Positions 35,501 through 45,009 are shown, counted from the stretch's first letter. The stretch: 64,000 nt of DNA from UBA1926 sp036732005 (GCA_036732005.1 DAINDF010000004.1:62001-126000), one strand, 5' to 3'. A program made the numbers and translations. Notes: generated by a model not told the origin, from the letters alone.

Positions 35501-36855
35501 CGACGGAGCCCGAGACGACGACGCCCGCCCGCCCGAGCGGGAAGCACCCCGAGACCGGGGAGCCTCTGCGCGTCGTGATCCTCAACCAGTACTACATGCC
35601 GGATGTCGCCTCGACGGGGCACCTGCTGCACGAGCTGGCGACCGAGCTGGCGGAGCTGGGGTTCCGGGTCGAGGTGCTGACGAGCCGGCCCAGTTACGGC
35701 CCGCGGGAGACCTGGGTCGACTGCCCGATGAAGGAGACGGTCGACGGGGTGAAGATCAACCGGCTGTGGACGACGCGGTTCAGCAAGGACAACCTGCTGG
35801 GGCGTGCGGTGAATTACATCACCTTCATGGGGCAGTTGTTCCTCCGGGTGCTGTTCACGAGCCGGCACGACACGGTCTACCTGTACACGACGAACCCGCC
35901 GTTCCTCGGGGTGGTGGGGGCGATCGTCTCGCTGATCCGCCGGCACGCGTATGTGATGCTGCTGCACGACGCGTACCCGCAGATGGCGGTCTGGGTGGGG
36001 ACGATCCGCCCCGGGGGGATCGCCGAGCAGGTGTGGCACTGGGTGAACAAGATCTCGTACGGGCGGGCGCGGCACTCGATCGTGCTGTGCCAGAAGGCGA
36101 AGAACCTGGTGTGCGGGACCTACCGCGTGCCGCGGGACCGGGTGCATGTGGTGCCCAACTGGGCGGACCGCAAGGCGCTGGACAGCAAGAAGAAGAGCGA
36201 GAGCGAGTTCGCCGCCTCGCACGACCTGCTCGAGCACTTCGTCGCGCTCTACTCGGGCAACCTGGGGCTCTACTACGAGTTCGAGACGCTGCTGGACGCG
36301 GCGGAGTTGCTGCGCGACGAGCCGTTCCGGCTGGTCTTCGTCGGCGCGGGGGGCAAGCGGAACTGGCTGGCCGAGCAGATCATCAACCGCGAGCTCTCCA
36401 ACACGCTGCTGCTTCCCTACCAGCCTTATGAGAAGCTGGGCGATTCGCTGGCGGCGTGCGACGCGTCGTTCGTGACGATCGCGCGTGGGATCGAGGGGAT
36501 CAGTTTCCCGAGCAAGCTGTACACCTCGCTGGCGGTGGGGCGGCCGATCCTGGCGTTGAGCGAGGACGACAGCGAGCTGCGCGAGCTGATCGAGACGCAG
36601 GGCGTGGGGATGTGGAGCGGGCTGGGCGACGCCGAGACGCTCGCGGCGAACATCCGCCGCCTGATGGCGAACCCGTCCGACGCCGAGGAGCGCGGGGCGA
36701 AGGCCCGGCGTCTGTTCGAGCTGGCCTTCACGCTCAAGGCGTGCGCCGCGCAGTACGCCGAGGTGCTCCGCGCGAGCCACCCGCTGGTGCCGCACGAGGA
36801 GCGGACGGCGAGCGAGTCGATCGGGACGATCGTGGAAGAGTCGAGCGTCGCGTGA
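35497..36855 (+). CDS. family-4 glycosyltransferase (WbuB-like)
   Basis: 452-residue GT-B glycosyltransferase. The N-terminal domain opens with LRVVILNQYYMPDVASTGHL; the C-terminal nucleotide-sugar domain has FVALYSGNLGLYYEFETLLD, RLVFVGAGGK and FVTIARGIEGISFPSKLYTS with the Glu and Ser-Lys-Leu-Tyr pattern of the WbuB group, which transfers amino sugars in O-antigen or exopolysaccharide synthesis. The first 24 residues are Pro/Thr-rich and disordered. The ATG at 35497 overlaps the sulfotransferase stop; the frame is open 8 codons further up but that would overlap the gene more. Confidence 0.93.
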   Translation: MTTEPETTTPARPSGKHPETGEPLRVVILNQYYMPDVASTGHLLHELATELAELGFRVEVLTSRPSYGPRETWVDCPMKETVDGVKINRLWTTRFSKDNLLGRAVNYITFMGQLFLRVLFTSRHDTVYLYTTNPPFLGVVGAIVSLIRRHAYVMLLHDAYPQMAVWVGTIRPGGIAEQVWHWVNKISYGRARHSIVLCQKAKNLVCGTYRVPRDRVHVVPNWADRKALDSKKKSESEFAASHDLLEHFVALYSGNLGLYYEFETLLDAAELLRDEPFRLVFVGAGGKRNWLAEQIINRELSNTLLLPYQPYEKLGDSLAACDASFVTIARGIEGISFPSKLYTSLAVGRPILALSEDDSELRELIETQGVGMWSGLGDAETLAANIRRLMANPSDAEERGAKARRLFELAFTLKACAAQYAEVLRASHPLVPHEERTASESIGTIVEESSVA

Positions 36856-36864
36856 GCGGGGCGG

Positions 36865-36966
36865 CTACTGGGCGACGGCGCTGAGCAGGGCGAGGTCGGC
36901 GAGGGCAACGGCGGCGAAGACGGACCCGGCGAACGCGGCGATCAGGGCGGGGGCGGTGCGGAACAT
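36865..36966 (-). CDS. putative 33-residue membrane miniprotein
   Basis: Short frame encoding MFRTAPALIAAFAGS, then a hydrophobic stretch VFAAVALADLALLSAVA, ending in Gln. It is one predicted membrane helix. A ribosome site (ggagattcc) lies just before the ATG. It sits in a 177-base gap between a glycosyltransferase and a secreted-protein gene. No family is recognised. The small size makes chance possible. Confidence 0.42.
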   Translation of the reverse strand: MFRTAPALIAAFAGSVFAAVALADLALLSAVAQ

Positions 36967-37032
36967 GTGGAATCTCCTGTTTCTCTCGTGTTCCTCGGTC
37001 GTTCAGCCGAGGGTCATGCGGGTTGCCGTGGT

Positions 37033-38181
37033 TCACTGGCAGGCGTTCTGGAAACTGGCGACGAACGCGACGACATCTTCGGGGCCGAGGCTTCCGGCGG
37101 GCGGGGCGAGGTCGGCGGCAGGATCGTCGGCGAGGAAGGCCTCGATGAAACGCCCGATGTCGGCGAGGTCGACGAGGCCGTAGGGGAGCGAGAGGTCGGC
37201 GGCGCACGGGTGAACGCTCGCCAGGCGGAAGCCGGCCTGGACCAACCAGAGCCGATTGGTAGTCATCCGCCCGATCTGGTCTTGTAGTTCAGTATCACCG
37301 ACAAATGCGGCCGCGCCTCGGCGCAGGACCTGGTCGTTCCGCCACATCCAGGGGTTCCACTCGTAGTCGAGCCATTCCCACGCGCCGCCCGAGGCATCGA
37401 GCAGGCCCCAGGGGCTGCGCGCGTGCGGATAGGACCCGACATTGAACAGGTTCATCGGGCGCGTGCCGCCGTACCAGTCCCACCCCGCGTTGGTGTCGAC
37501 GCCCTCGACGAGGGGCGTGTCGCTCGAGTGGGGGTATTTCCAGTAGCCCCCCTGACCCGGGCCGTGCTTGTTGGGGTCGTAGAAGACGGCCTTGGTCCAC
37601 TCGTCGACATCGGCGACCCAGTATCGGGCGTCGGGTCGGCGGCGGAAGTCGAGGATGGAGGTGTCGCCGTCGGCGATCTGCTGGAGGACGGCGATGTCGT
37701 AGGCGCCGTCCTGGAAGGCCCACTCGCCCGGGGCCTTGTCGTTGTGAAGCCAGTTGCAGAAGCGGGCGATGTGGATGAAACTGGCGGAGGTGGGGAAGTT
37801 CTCGGCGCCGTCGGCGATGCGGAATCCCTGCACGCCGCCGTCGCCCCAGCCGGTCGAGCCGATCCAGATGCTGGTGTAGTCGGGCCCGGCGAAGCCGTCG
37901 CCGTGGATGCCGGTGAAGTATGGGGCGTAGGCCTGGACGAACTCGAACCACTGGGCGACGGTGACCTCGGTTCGGGTGATGCGGTAGACGCGGTCGACCT
38001 TCCCGGCGGCGCGGAAGAACGCGAGCCCTCCCGAGAAGGCCCAGGGCCCGTCGAAGGCGGGGTTGCCGGGGTGGGTGATGGTGACCCAGTCGAACCCGTA
38101 ATCGGGCGCGTCGATCGCGCGGGCGTAGGGGGTCACGGAGGCGGCGATCAGGGCGGCGGCGAGGATCGGGGGGGTGTGCAT
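37033..38181 (-). CDS. exported SUMF1/FGE-fold protein with cysteine-bracketed C-terminal tag
   Basis: 382-residue exported protein. The signal peptide is MHTPPILAAALIAASVTPYA. The body has the sulfatase-modifying-factor fold: VYRITRTEVTVAQWFEFVQ, YWVADVDEWTKAVFYDP and the Trp-rich SGGAWEWLDYEWNPW. The two catalytic cysteines of a true formylglycine-generating enzyme are not found at the expected C-terminal position (RLWLVQAGFRLAS), so a binding role is likelier. The last ~57 residues form a dockerin-like tag starting HPCAADL and ending NACQ. A strong ribosome site (aaggagga) precedes the ATG at 38181. It is divergent from cbs. Confidence 0.85.
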   Translation of the reverse strand: MHTPPILAAALIAASVTPYARAIDAPDYGFDWVTITHPGNPAFDGPWAFSGGLAFFRAAGKVDRVYRITRTEVTVAQWFEFVQAYAPYFTGIHGDGFAGPDYTSIWIGSTGWGDGGVQGFRIADGAENFPTSASFIHIARFCNWLHNDKAPGEWAFQDGAYDIAVLQQIADGDTSILDFRRRPDARYWVADVDEWTKAVFYDPNKHGPGQGGYWKYPHSSDTPLVEGVDTNAGWDWYGGTRPMNLFNVGSYPHARSPWGLLDASGGAWEWLDYEWNPWMWRNDQVLRRGAAAFVGDTELQDQIGRMTTNRLWLVQAGFRLASVHPCAADLSLPYGLVDLADIGRFIEAFLADDPAADLAPPAGSLGPEDVVAFVASFQNACQ

Positions 38182-38328
38182 GCGGCGTCCTCCTTCGGGG
38201 TCTGTTCGAGAGTTTACGCGATTGAATGCGGACGATCGTGTGAATATTGCGCGGGCCCACCGGCCCGGCGGGGGCGGGGTGGGGCGGCGGCGTGCCCTAC
38301 GCTGTCCTGCCACAGCACGGGAGCCGGC

Positions 38329-39693
38329 ATGCAGATCCACGACAGCATTCTCGACGCGATCGGGCGCACGCCCATGGTCCGCCTGCGCAAGGTCGTTGAG
38401 CCGGGTTCGGCGGAGGTGCTCGCCAAGTGCGAGTTCCTGAACCCGGCGGGCTCGATCAAGGACCGGATGGCGTGCTACATCATCCGCAAGGCCGCGAAGG
38501 AGGGCATCCTCAGGCCGGGCGGGACGATCGTGGAGAACACGAGCGGGAACACGGGGATGGGCGCGGCGATGACGGCGGCGGCGATGGGGTACCGCTGCGT
38601 GTTCACGATGCCGGACAAGATGAGCCGGGAGAAGATCGACGGGCTTCGTGCGTTCGGGGCGGAGGTGATCATCACGCCGACGGATGTGCCGGGGGACTCG
38701 CCGGATCACTATGTGAATGTCGCCAAGCGTGTCGCGGCGGAGACGCCCAACGCGTTCTACATGGACCAGTACCACTCGGCGTGGAACATCGAAGCGCACG
38801 AGGCGCTGACCGGGCCCGAGATCTGGGAGCAGACCGACGGTGGCAAGGTCGACGCGGTCATCGCGGGCACGGGCACCGGGGGGACGATCTCGGGCATCGG
38901 GCGGTACTTCAAGAAGATGGGGTCGAAGACGAAGATCATCGGGGTCGACCCCCTGGGCAGCGTGCATTACAGCATCTTCAAGACGGGGCTGCCGAGCACG
39001 CCGTATGTCTACAAGGTCGAGGGCCTGGGCGAGGACATCGTCTGCCGGGCGTTCGACCCCTCCGTGGTCGACGAGATGTACCAGGTGAACGACCACGAGT
39101 GCTTCACGACCGCGCGGCGGCTGGTGCGCGAGGAGGGGCTGTTCTGCGGGGGCTCGTCGGGCGGGATGGCCCATGTGGCGTTGAGGCTCGCGAAGGAGTG
39201 GGGGCCCGGGAAAAAGATCGTGGTGATCCTGCCGGATTCGGGCACGCGGTATGTCACCAAGTTCCTCAGCGACGAGTGGATGAAGATGCACGGGTTCCTT
39301 GAGCCCGAGCGGGGGCTGGGGCTCATCGAGAGCCTGGTCAAGCCGCGCGAGATCATCACCGCGGGCGAGGCGGACAGTGTCGGGGCGGTCGCGTCGAAGA
39401 TGCGGGAGGCCGGCGTGAGCCAGGTTCCTCTCGTGAACGGGTCGGGCAGGCCGACGGGGATGGTGCACGAGATGGACCTGCTGCGCGGGCTGCAGGACGG
39501 GCGCGTCTCGGGCGCGACGCCCGCGAAGGCGGTGGCGGCGCCGATCAGCGGGATCGTGCACCCCAAGTCGCGTGTCGAGGAACTCTTCGGCATCTTCGCC
39601 GCGGGCGAGGCGGCGATCGTGGTGGACAACGGGGCGATCGTCGGCGTGCTGACCGAGATCGACCTGATCGAGCACCTCGCCAGGCGGCGGTAA
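38329..39693 (+). CDS. cbs: cystathionine beta-synthase
   Basis: PLP enzyme joining serine (or acetylserine) and homocysteine into cystathionine, 454 residues. The PLP Lys is in NPAGSIKDRM, the substrate loop is NTSGNTGMGAA and the phosphate loop GGSSGGMAHV. After ~residue 330 comes a pair of CBS domains (ITAGEADSVGAVASKMREAG and SRVEELFGIFAAGEAAIVVD) as in eukaryotic and some bacterial enzymes; their ligand here is unknown. There is no N-terminal haem motif. It is followed by a cystathionine gamma-lyase-type gene, so the two form a transsulfuration pair. Confidence 0.93.
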   Translation: MQIHDSILDAIGRTPMVRLRKVVEPGSAEVLAKCEFLNPAGSIKDRMACYIIRKAAKEGILRPGGTIVENTSGNTGMGAAMTAAAMGYRCVFTMPDKMSREKIDGLRAFGAEVIITPTDVPGDSPDHYVNVAKRVAAETPNAFYMDQYHSAWNIEAHEALTGPEIWEQTDGGKVDAVIAGTGTGGTISGIGRYFKKMGSKTKIIGVDPLGSVHYSIFKTGLPSTPYVYKVEGLGEDIVCRAFDPSVVDEMYQVNDHECFTTARRLVREEGLFCGGSSGGMAHVALRLAKEWGPGKKIVVILPDSGTRYVTKFLSDEWMKMHGFLEPERGLGLIESLVKPREIITAGEADSVGAVASKMREAGVSQVPLVNGSGRPTGMVHEMDLLRGLQDGRVSGATPAKAVAAPISGIVHPKSRVEELFGIFAAGEAAIVVDNGAIVGVLTEIDLIEHLARRR

Positions 39694-39791
39694 ACCCGGA
39701 GACCCGCGATCGGTTGCCGAGCGCCGCGCCCGCGCCGGCCGAGAAGACAACGCCCAGGGCTCCTTGGGCCTTGGCACACCCGGAAGAACAT

Positions 39792-40949
39792 ATGTCGATG
39801 CATGACGAGCACAGGTTCGCGACCCGCGCCATCCACGCCGGGCAGGCCCCCGACCCGAGCACCGGCGCGATCATGACGCCGATCTACCAGACCTCGACCT
39901 TCGTCCAGGCCAGCCCGGGCGTGATCAAGGGCGAGTACGACTACTCGCGTGCGGCCAACCCGACGCGGGAGGCGCTGCAGCAGAACCTCGCCTCGCTCGA
40001 GGGCGGTCGGCACGCGCTCTGCTTCGCCTCGGGCGTCGCGGCGACCGGCGCGGTCATCCACCTGCTCAAGGCGGGCGACCACATCATCCTCTGCGACGAT
40101 GTCTACGGGGGAACCAACCGGCTGTTCAACAGGGTCTTCAAGCAGTTCGGCCTCGAGATCAGCATGGTCGACCTGACCGACGAGCGCGCGTACCGGGCCG
40201 CGTTCAGGCCCAATACGAAACTCGTCTGGGTCGAGACGCCGACCAACCCAACGCTCAAGATCGTGGATATCCAAAAGGTCTGCTCGATCGCCCGCGAGCA
40301 CGGGGCGGTCTCGGCCGTGGACAACACCTTCGCGACGCCTTATCTCCAGAACCCGCTCGCGCTCGGGGCGGACATCGTCTGCCACTCGGCGACGAAGTAC
40401 CTGGGCGGGCACTCCGACCTGATCATGGGCGTGCTGGTCACGAGCGACGACGACCTCCACCGCCGGCTCAAGTTCCTGCAGTTGTCCGAGGGCGCGGTCC
40501 CCGGCATCTTCGAGTGCTTCCTGCTGCTGCGGTCGACCAAGACCCTGCATGTGCGCATGGACCGGCACAACGAGAACGCGATGAGGATCGCCCGCCACCT
40601 CGAGAAGCACGCCGCCGTCGAGCGTGTCGTCTACCCGGGCCTGGAGAGCCACCCGCAGCACGCGCTGGCGAAGAAACAGATGCGCGGCTTCGGGGGCATG
40701 ATCACGATCTATCTCAAGGGCGGGCTGCCCGCCGCGAAGGCGATGCTCGAGCGTGTGAAGATCTTCGCGCTCGCCGAGTCGCTGGGCGGGGCCGAGTCGT
40801 TGATCGAGCACCCCGCGATCATGACGCACGCGTCGGTGCCGCCCGAGCAGCGGGCGGCGCTGGGCATCAGCGATGCGCTCGTCCGCCTGAGCGTGGGCAT
40901 CGAGGACGCGGACGACCTCATCGCCGATCTCGACGCGGCCCTCGCCTGA
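39792..40949 (+). CDS. cystathionine gamma-lyase / gamma-synthase family enzyme
   Basis: 385-residue PLP enzyme of the Cys/Met metabolism family. The PLP Lys lies in VCHSATKYLGGHSDLIMG. The N-terminal ATRAIHAGQAPDPSTGAIMT, ETPTNPTLKIVDI and the C-terminal SLGGAESLIEHPAIMTH are family signatures. Lyase and synthase cannot be told apart surely from sequence, but the cbs gene 98 bases upstream makes a gamma-lyase, giving cysteine from cystathionine, the better guess. A ggaag site precedes the ATG at 39792. A weak hairpin (gcccagg/cttgggc) lies in the gap. Confidence 0.9.
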   Translation: MSMHDEHRFATRAIHAGQAPDPSTGAIMTPIYQTSTFVQASPGVIKGEYDYSRAANPTREALQQNLASLEGGRHALCFASGVAATGAVIHLLKAGDHIILCDDVYGGTNRLFNRVFKQFGLEISMVDLTDERAYRAAFRPNTKLVWVETPTNPTLKIVDIQKVCSIAREHGAVSAVDNTFATPYLQNPLALGADIVCHSATKYLGGHSDLIMGVLVTSDDDLHRRLKFLQLSEGAVPGIFECFLLLRSTKTLHVRMDRHNENAMRIARHLEKHAAVERVVYPGLESHPQHALAKKQMRGFGGMITIYLKGGLPAAKAMLERVKIFALAESLGGAESLIEHPAIMTHASVPPEQRAALGISDALVRLSVGIEDADDLIADLDAALA

Positions 40950-41256
40950 CCCGGGCCCGCTCGGGGGGGCGATCCGTCCCGCGGCTGCGTGTGGCTGGGC
41001 CGCGCGCCGGGCGGCGCGGACGATCCCCAGGCATGATCGCGCACTCGGCACAGGTCCGCGCGTGATTGGACGCCGTCTCACGAGGCCGGAGCGCGAGCGG
41101 GGGGTGCCGAAGCACCCGTTGTTCGCTCGCGTCTGAGGATCGTCGGGATGCGCACGAATCAGACACAACCCGTATCATCGCCTGATCGCGCGGTCGCCGT
41201 GGGGAGACGCAACATGGTCGGGGCGGCGTCGGCGGGGTTGCGGAGGCCTGACAGGC
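40950..41256. other. gene-free gap
   Basis: 307 GC-rich bases between the transsulfuration gene and the DUF900 lipoprotein. I see no gene. A short hairpin (gggtgc-cgaa-gcaccc) without a T tail lies near 41102-41117. Promoter position for the downstream gene is undetermined. Confidence 0.35.
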
Positions 41257-42561
41257 ATGGGCTCAACCTGGGTGTTCTCGTCGGCCGTTCGCGGGACCTT
41301 GCTCGGCCTCGGCGTGCTCGCGTGTGGTGCGGGGTGTTCGACCGGAATCAAGACGCTGATGCCCACGCCCCTGGTCTTCACCGAGCTCGGGGTGGATCCG
41401 GTCGCGCATGTGCCCGAGGGCGAGCGTTTTCCGGCCCGCCGGGTCTATTTCGCCACCAACCGCGAGCGGGCGGACGATCACCGAACGGTCGCCTTCACCA
41501 ACACACCCTCCGAAGTTGTTTCCGTCGGGTTGTCGATGATCGGTTTCGGCTCTCCAACGCTCTCGTGGGATCAACTGCGGGAGGCGAGCGTGCAGCGGGA
41601 CCGGGAGGGTGCGGTGCAGCTCACGGTGAACGGGGTTGTCGAGGCGGGGGGCTTTCGGGCGGGGATGACCCCCGACGAGGCATCGGGCCCGGAGGCGGCG
41701 GGATGGTGGGTGGCGGACCTGGCCGACACGATCGGCGACGCGAGGGACAAGGACCTGCTCATCTATGTGCACGGGGCGAAGGTCGATTTCTACAACGGGA
41801 ACGCATTCGCGGCCCAGCTCGACCATTTCATGGGACGGGACATGACCTCCCTCGCCTTCTGCTGGCCGACGCACCAGGACATCATCTCGTACGGCATCGG
41901 GACCGATCTGCGGCGGACCGAGGCGGCGTCGGACGCCCTCGCGACGCTGATCGCGATCGTGTCGGAGAAGACCCCGGCGCGGCGGATCCACATCCTGGCG
42001 TGGAGCGCCGGGGCTCGCGTGCTCACCGGCGCCCTTGCGAGCCTGCGCGACCGATACACGGGCGAGGACGACGACGCGGTGCGCCAACGGTTCCGCATCC
42101 GCACCGCCTACTTCGCCGCGGGGGATATCCCCCGCGACCGCTTCATCGAGGCCCTCCCGGCGGTGACGGGCATCTGCGAGCGGGTCATCGTCACCGCCAC
42201 CAGCGGCGACTCGGCGCTCCGCATGGCCTCCCGGTTCATGGGCGGGGGCATCCGCCTGGGGCAGAAGGGCGACCCGCTGACCGAGGAGCAGTTCGACGAA
42301 CTCAAGAGGTACGACGGGCTGGAGGTCCTCGATGTCTCGCTCGGCTCCTCCGACCGCGGGTTCGACATCACTGGGCACGACTACTGGTTTACCAACCCCT
42401 GGGCGAGCACCGATGTGCTCCTGGCGATCCGCTCCGACCTTGCCCCCGCCGAGCGGGGGCTTGAGCCCGCGTCCCGGTCCATCGGCTGGTACCTTCCCGA
42501 GGACTACCCCCGGCGGCTCCGCGACCTGCCGCCTCGGGCCCTGCTCCGGGGCGAGAACTGA
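41257..42561 (+). CDS. DUF900 alpha/beta-hydrolase lipoprotein
   Basis: 434-residue predicted lipoprotein. The N-terminus has a hydrophobic stretch ending in a lipobox-like GVLACGAGC. The hydrolase part begins FPARRVYFATNRERADDH and continues KDLLIYVHGAKVDFYNGNAF; the nucleophile Ser is in ILAWSAGARVL, replacing the usual Gly-x-Ser-x-Gly Gly by Trp. A late GHDYWFTNPWASTD supplies a His. It matches the DUF900 group of esterase/lipase-like surface proteins. The substrate is unknown. Confidence 0.82.
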   Translation: MGSTWVFSSAVRGTLLGLGVLACGAGCSTGIKTLMPTPLVFTELGVDPVAHVPEGERFPARRVYFATNRERADDHRTVAFTNTPSEVVSVGLSMIGFGSPTLSWDQLREASVQRDREGAVQLTVNGVVEAGGFRAGMTPDEASGPEAAGWWVADLADTIGDARDKDLLIYVHGAKVDFYNGNAFAAQLDHFMGRDMTSLAFCWPTHQDIISYGIGTDLRRTEAASDALATLIAIVSEKTPARRIHILAWSAGARVLTGALASLRDRYTGEDDDAVRQRFRIRTAYFAAGDIPRDRFIEALPAVTGICERVIVTATSGDSALRMASRFMGGGIRLGQKGDPLTEEQFDELKRYDGLEVLDVSLGSSDRGFDITGHDYWFTNPWASTDVLLAIRSDLAPAERGLEPASRSIGWYLPEDYPRRLRDLPPRALLRGEN

Positions 42562-42594
42562 CACGGAATCCCGTTCACATTCGTGCCCGACGAG

Positions 42595-42614
42595 CCGCGG
42601 GCGCGAGCCCGCGG
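42595..42614. repeat. REP-like palindromic hairpin, copy 1
   Basis: ccgcgggc-gcga-gcccgcgg: an 8-base-pair stem with a 4-base loop between two genes. Its layout is shared with the element at 42635-42654, with compensating stem changes (CGCG here, CATG there). Confidence 0.6.
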
Positions 42615-42634
42615 AGCCTCGTTTCCCGATCACT

Positions 42635-42654
42635 CCATGGGCTTGCGCCCATGG
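42635..42654. repeat. REP-like palindromic hairpin, copy 2
   Basis: ccatgggc-ttgc-gcccatgg: an 8-base-pair stem with a 4-base loop, 20 bases after copy 1. The shared core is GGGC-loop-GCCC. Similar elements are widespread in planctomycete intergenic DNA as far as I recall. Confidence 0.6.
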
Positions 42655-42780
42655 CTCGCCCGAGTTTGAAACGAGTTCCGTAGTACGGGGTCCGCAAGAT
42701 GGTCATGGATCTTGGCGACGGCATTGGGAACGAGGGCGCCGAGCTCGGGCAGAACGGCCGCGGGGCGGGGGACGGCCCGA

Positions 42781-44937
42781 TCAGGCCGGGCTGGGCAGGG
42801 CGCCGGGCGGCAGGTCGGGCTCCTCGCCCCCCGCGGGCCGGGCGGGCTTGGGGCCTGGGCGCTTCGGGCCCGAGGCGAGCAGGTCGGCCACGGTGGGCCT
42901 GTTCAGCGGCTCGCCCCGCATGATCCGGTGCACCTCGTCGCTGCCCAGCGTCTCGTACTTGAGCAGCGCCTCGGCGACCGCGGTCACCTTGGCCCAGTTC
43001 TCGACGAGCATCCGCTCGGCGTCGGTGTAGGCCTCGTCGACGAGGCGGCGGATCTCCTCGTCGATCTGCCGCGCCGTCTCCTGCGAGTAGTCCCGGTCGG
43101 GCAGGAACATCTCGCGCGAGTCCTCGCCGGTGTACTTGACGAACCCGAGCCGCTCGCTCATGCCCCAGTCGAGCACCATGAGCCGGGCGAGTTGGGTGAT
43201 CTGCGCGATGTCCTGGCTGGCGCCGCTGGAGACATCGCCCATCGCCTTCTCCTCGGCGATCCGCCCGCCGCAGAGGACGCGCATCGTGGCGCGGAGCCAC
43301 TTGAGGCTGTAGCCCATGCGGTCCTTCTCGGGCAGGCTGAAGGTCGCGCCGCCGCTCGCGCCGCGCGGGATGATCGTCACCTTGTGCAGCGGGTCGGCGT
43401 CCTTGAGCAACGCCTGCAGCACGGTGTGACCCGCCTCGTGGTAAGCGACGAGGCGGTTCTCCTCGGCCTCACGCACGCGGCTCTTCTTGGCCCGCCCGAA
43501 CTTGACCTTGTCCCGCGCCTCCTCGAGGTCCTCGTGCTCGATGAAGTCCTTGTTCTGGAGGGTCGCGCCGATCGCGGCCTCGTTGATGATCGCCGCCAGG
43601 TCCGCCCCGCTGAACATGGGCGTGCCCCGCGCGACCTTCTCGAGGTTCACATCCGGGCCCAGCGTCACCTTCTTCGAGTGGACCTTGAGGATCTCCAGAC
43701 GACCCTTCACATCGGGCAGCGGCACCGTGATCTGCCGGTCGAACCGCCCGGGCCTCGTCAACGCCGGGTCGAGCACATCGGCCCGGTTCGTCGCCGCGAT
43801 GACGATCACCCCGTCGCCAGAGTTGAACCCGTCCATCTCGACCAGGATCGCGTTGAGCGTCTGCTCGCGCTCGTCGTGCCCGCCCTGGCTGAACCCGCCC
43901 CCGCGGCGCCGGCCGACCGCGTCGATCTCGTCCAGGAAGATGATGCAAGGGGCCGAGTCCTTCGCCTGTTTGAACAGATCGCGCACGCGGCTCGCGCCCA
44001 CGCCCACGAACATCTCGACGAAGTCGGACCCGGAGATCGAGAAGAACGGCACATCCGCCTCGCCCGCGATCGCCTTGGCGAGCAGCGTCTTGCCGCACCC
44101 GGGCTCTCCGATCAGCAGCACGCCGCGGGGGATGCGCCCGCCGAGCCGCGTGAACCGCTTGGGGTTCTTGAGGAACTCGATGAGCTCGCTGACCTCGTCC
44201 TTGGCCTCGTCGATGCCCGCGACATCGGTGAAGGTGACGCCGGTCATCTCCTTGGTCAGCGTGCGGTGCCGGCTCTTGCCGAAGTTGCCCAGCATGCCCC
44301 CGCCGCCCCCGGCGTTGCGGATGCCCCGGCTGACCAGGAACCACAGGAGCATCACCAGCAGGATGAACGGCCCGAACACCAGGGCGAACTGCGTCCACGC
44401 CGACGGCGCCCGGGAGACATACCCGCCCTTGTCCGCGGTCAACTCGGCCAACTCGGCGGCGATGCGCTCGCGGTCGGCCGCGTTGATCATCACCTGGATC
44501 GCCTTGGGCTCGGGGTCGACATCGGGCTCGACGAGCTTCGCGACGATCGAGGTCTCCCGCAGTACCGGCGTGCCCTCGATCATCCCCGAGGTGTAGTACG
44601 ACCGGAACTCCGCCCAGGTGATCTGCTTGCCCGCGCCCGCGTACGAGAAGAAGGTGATCAGCATCACCCCCAGCAGGATCAGCATCACGAAGCCGAACAT
44701 CCCGCGCCCGCCCGGCTCGCCCGCGCCCCCCTTGCCGGGCGGGTTGGGCCCCCCGGGCTGGTCCGGCTTGCGGCCGTTCTGGTCGGCGAAGGCCCGCCGG
44801 TCGGGGTCGGCCGGGGTCGGTCCGGGGCGGCCTTTTCGTGACGACTTCGTGCTGAGAATCCGCAAGGGCACCTCGCTGCTTGCTCCGGGGCTCGCCGCCG
44901 GGCGTCGAACCCGGACCACCCTGCCCGCCGTTCCCAA
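42781..44937 (-). CDS. ftsH: ATP-dependent zinc metalloprotease FtsH
   Basis: Membrane-anchored AAA+ protease that degrades misfolded membrane proteins and regulators. 718 residues. A Pro/Gly-rich basic N-terminal stretch of ~78 residues precedes the first membrane helix (MFGFVMLILLGVMLITFF); a periplasmic region and a second helix (FALVFGPFILLVMLLWFLV) follow. The AAA domain has Walker A GEPGCGKT and Walker B IIFLDEIDAVG, and the zinc site is His500-Glu-Ala-Gly-His504. The start is uncertain: the ATG at 44937 gives a longer N-terminus than usual and a GTG at 44871 is possible. A Pro-rich tail ends the protein. Confidence 0.96.
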   Translation of the reverse strand: MGTAGRVVRVRRPAASPGASSEVPLRILSTKSSRKGRPGPTPADPDRRAFADQNGRKPDQPGGPNPPGKGGAGEPGGRGMFGFVMLILLGVMLITFFSYAGAGKQITWAEFRSYYTSGMIEGTPVLRETSIVAKLVEPDVDPEPKAIQVMINAADRERIAAELAELTADKGGYVSRAPSAWTQFALVFGPFILLVMLLWFLVSRGIRNAGGGGGMLGNFGKSRHRTLTKEMTGVTFTDVAGIDEAKDEVSELIEFLKNPKRFTRLGGRIPRGVLLIGEPGCGKTLLAKAIAGEADVPFFSISGSDFVEMFVGVGASRVRDLFKQAKDSAPCIIFLDEIDAVGRRRGGGFSQGGHDEREQTLNAILVEMDGFNSGDGVIVIAATNRADVLDPALTRPGRFDRQITVPLPDVKGRLEILKVHSKKVTLGPDVNLEKVARGTPMFSGADLAAIINEAAIGATLQNKDFIEHEDLEEARDKVKFGRAKKSRVREAEENRLVAYHEAGHTVLQALLKDADPLHKVTIIPRGASGGATFSLPEKDRMGYSLKWLRATMRVLCGGRIAEEKAMGDVSSGASQDIAQITQLARLMVLDWGMSERLGFVKYTGEDSREMFLPDRDYSQETARQIDEEIRRLVDEAYTDAERMLVENWAKVTAVAEALLKYETLGSDEVHRIMRGEPLNRPTVADLLASGPKRPGPKPARPAGGEEPDLPPGALPSPA

Positions 44938-45009
44938 GGCCCGCGACGCGGCCGCCCCGGGAACACCCGAACGCTAGGCGGCCCTGAGACGGGGGGCGGA
45001 GGGCCTCGG

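Noticed and set aside
37033..39777. The secreted protein frame is open far upstream, to 39777, as one long reading frame
   Set aside because: The part beyond 38181 is antisense to cbs and lacks protein character; a strong ribosome site and signal peptide at 38181 define the start.
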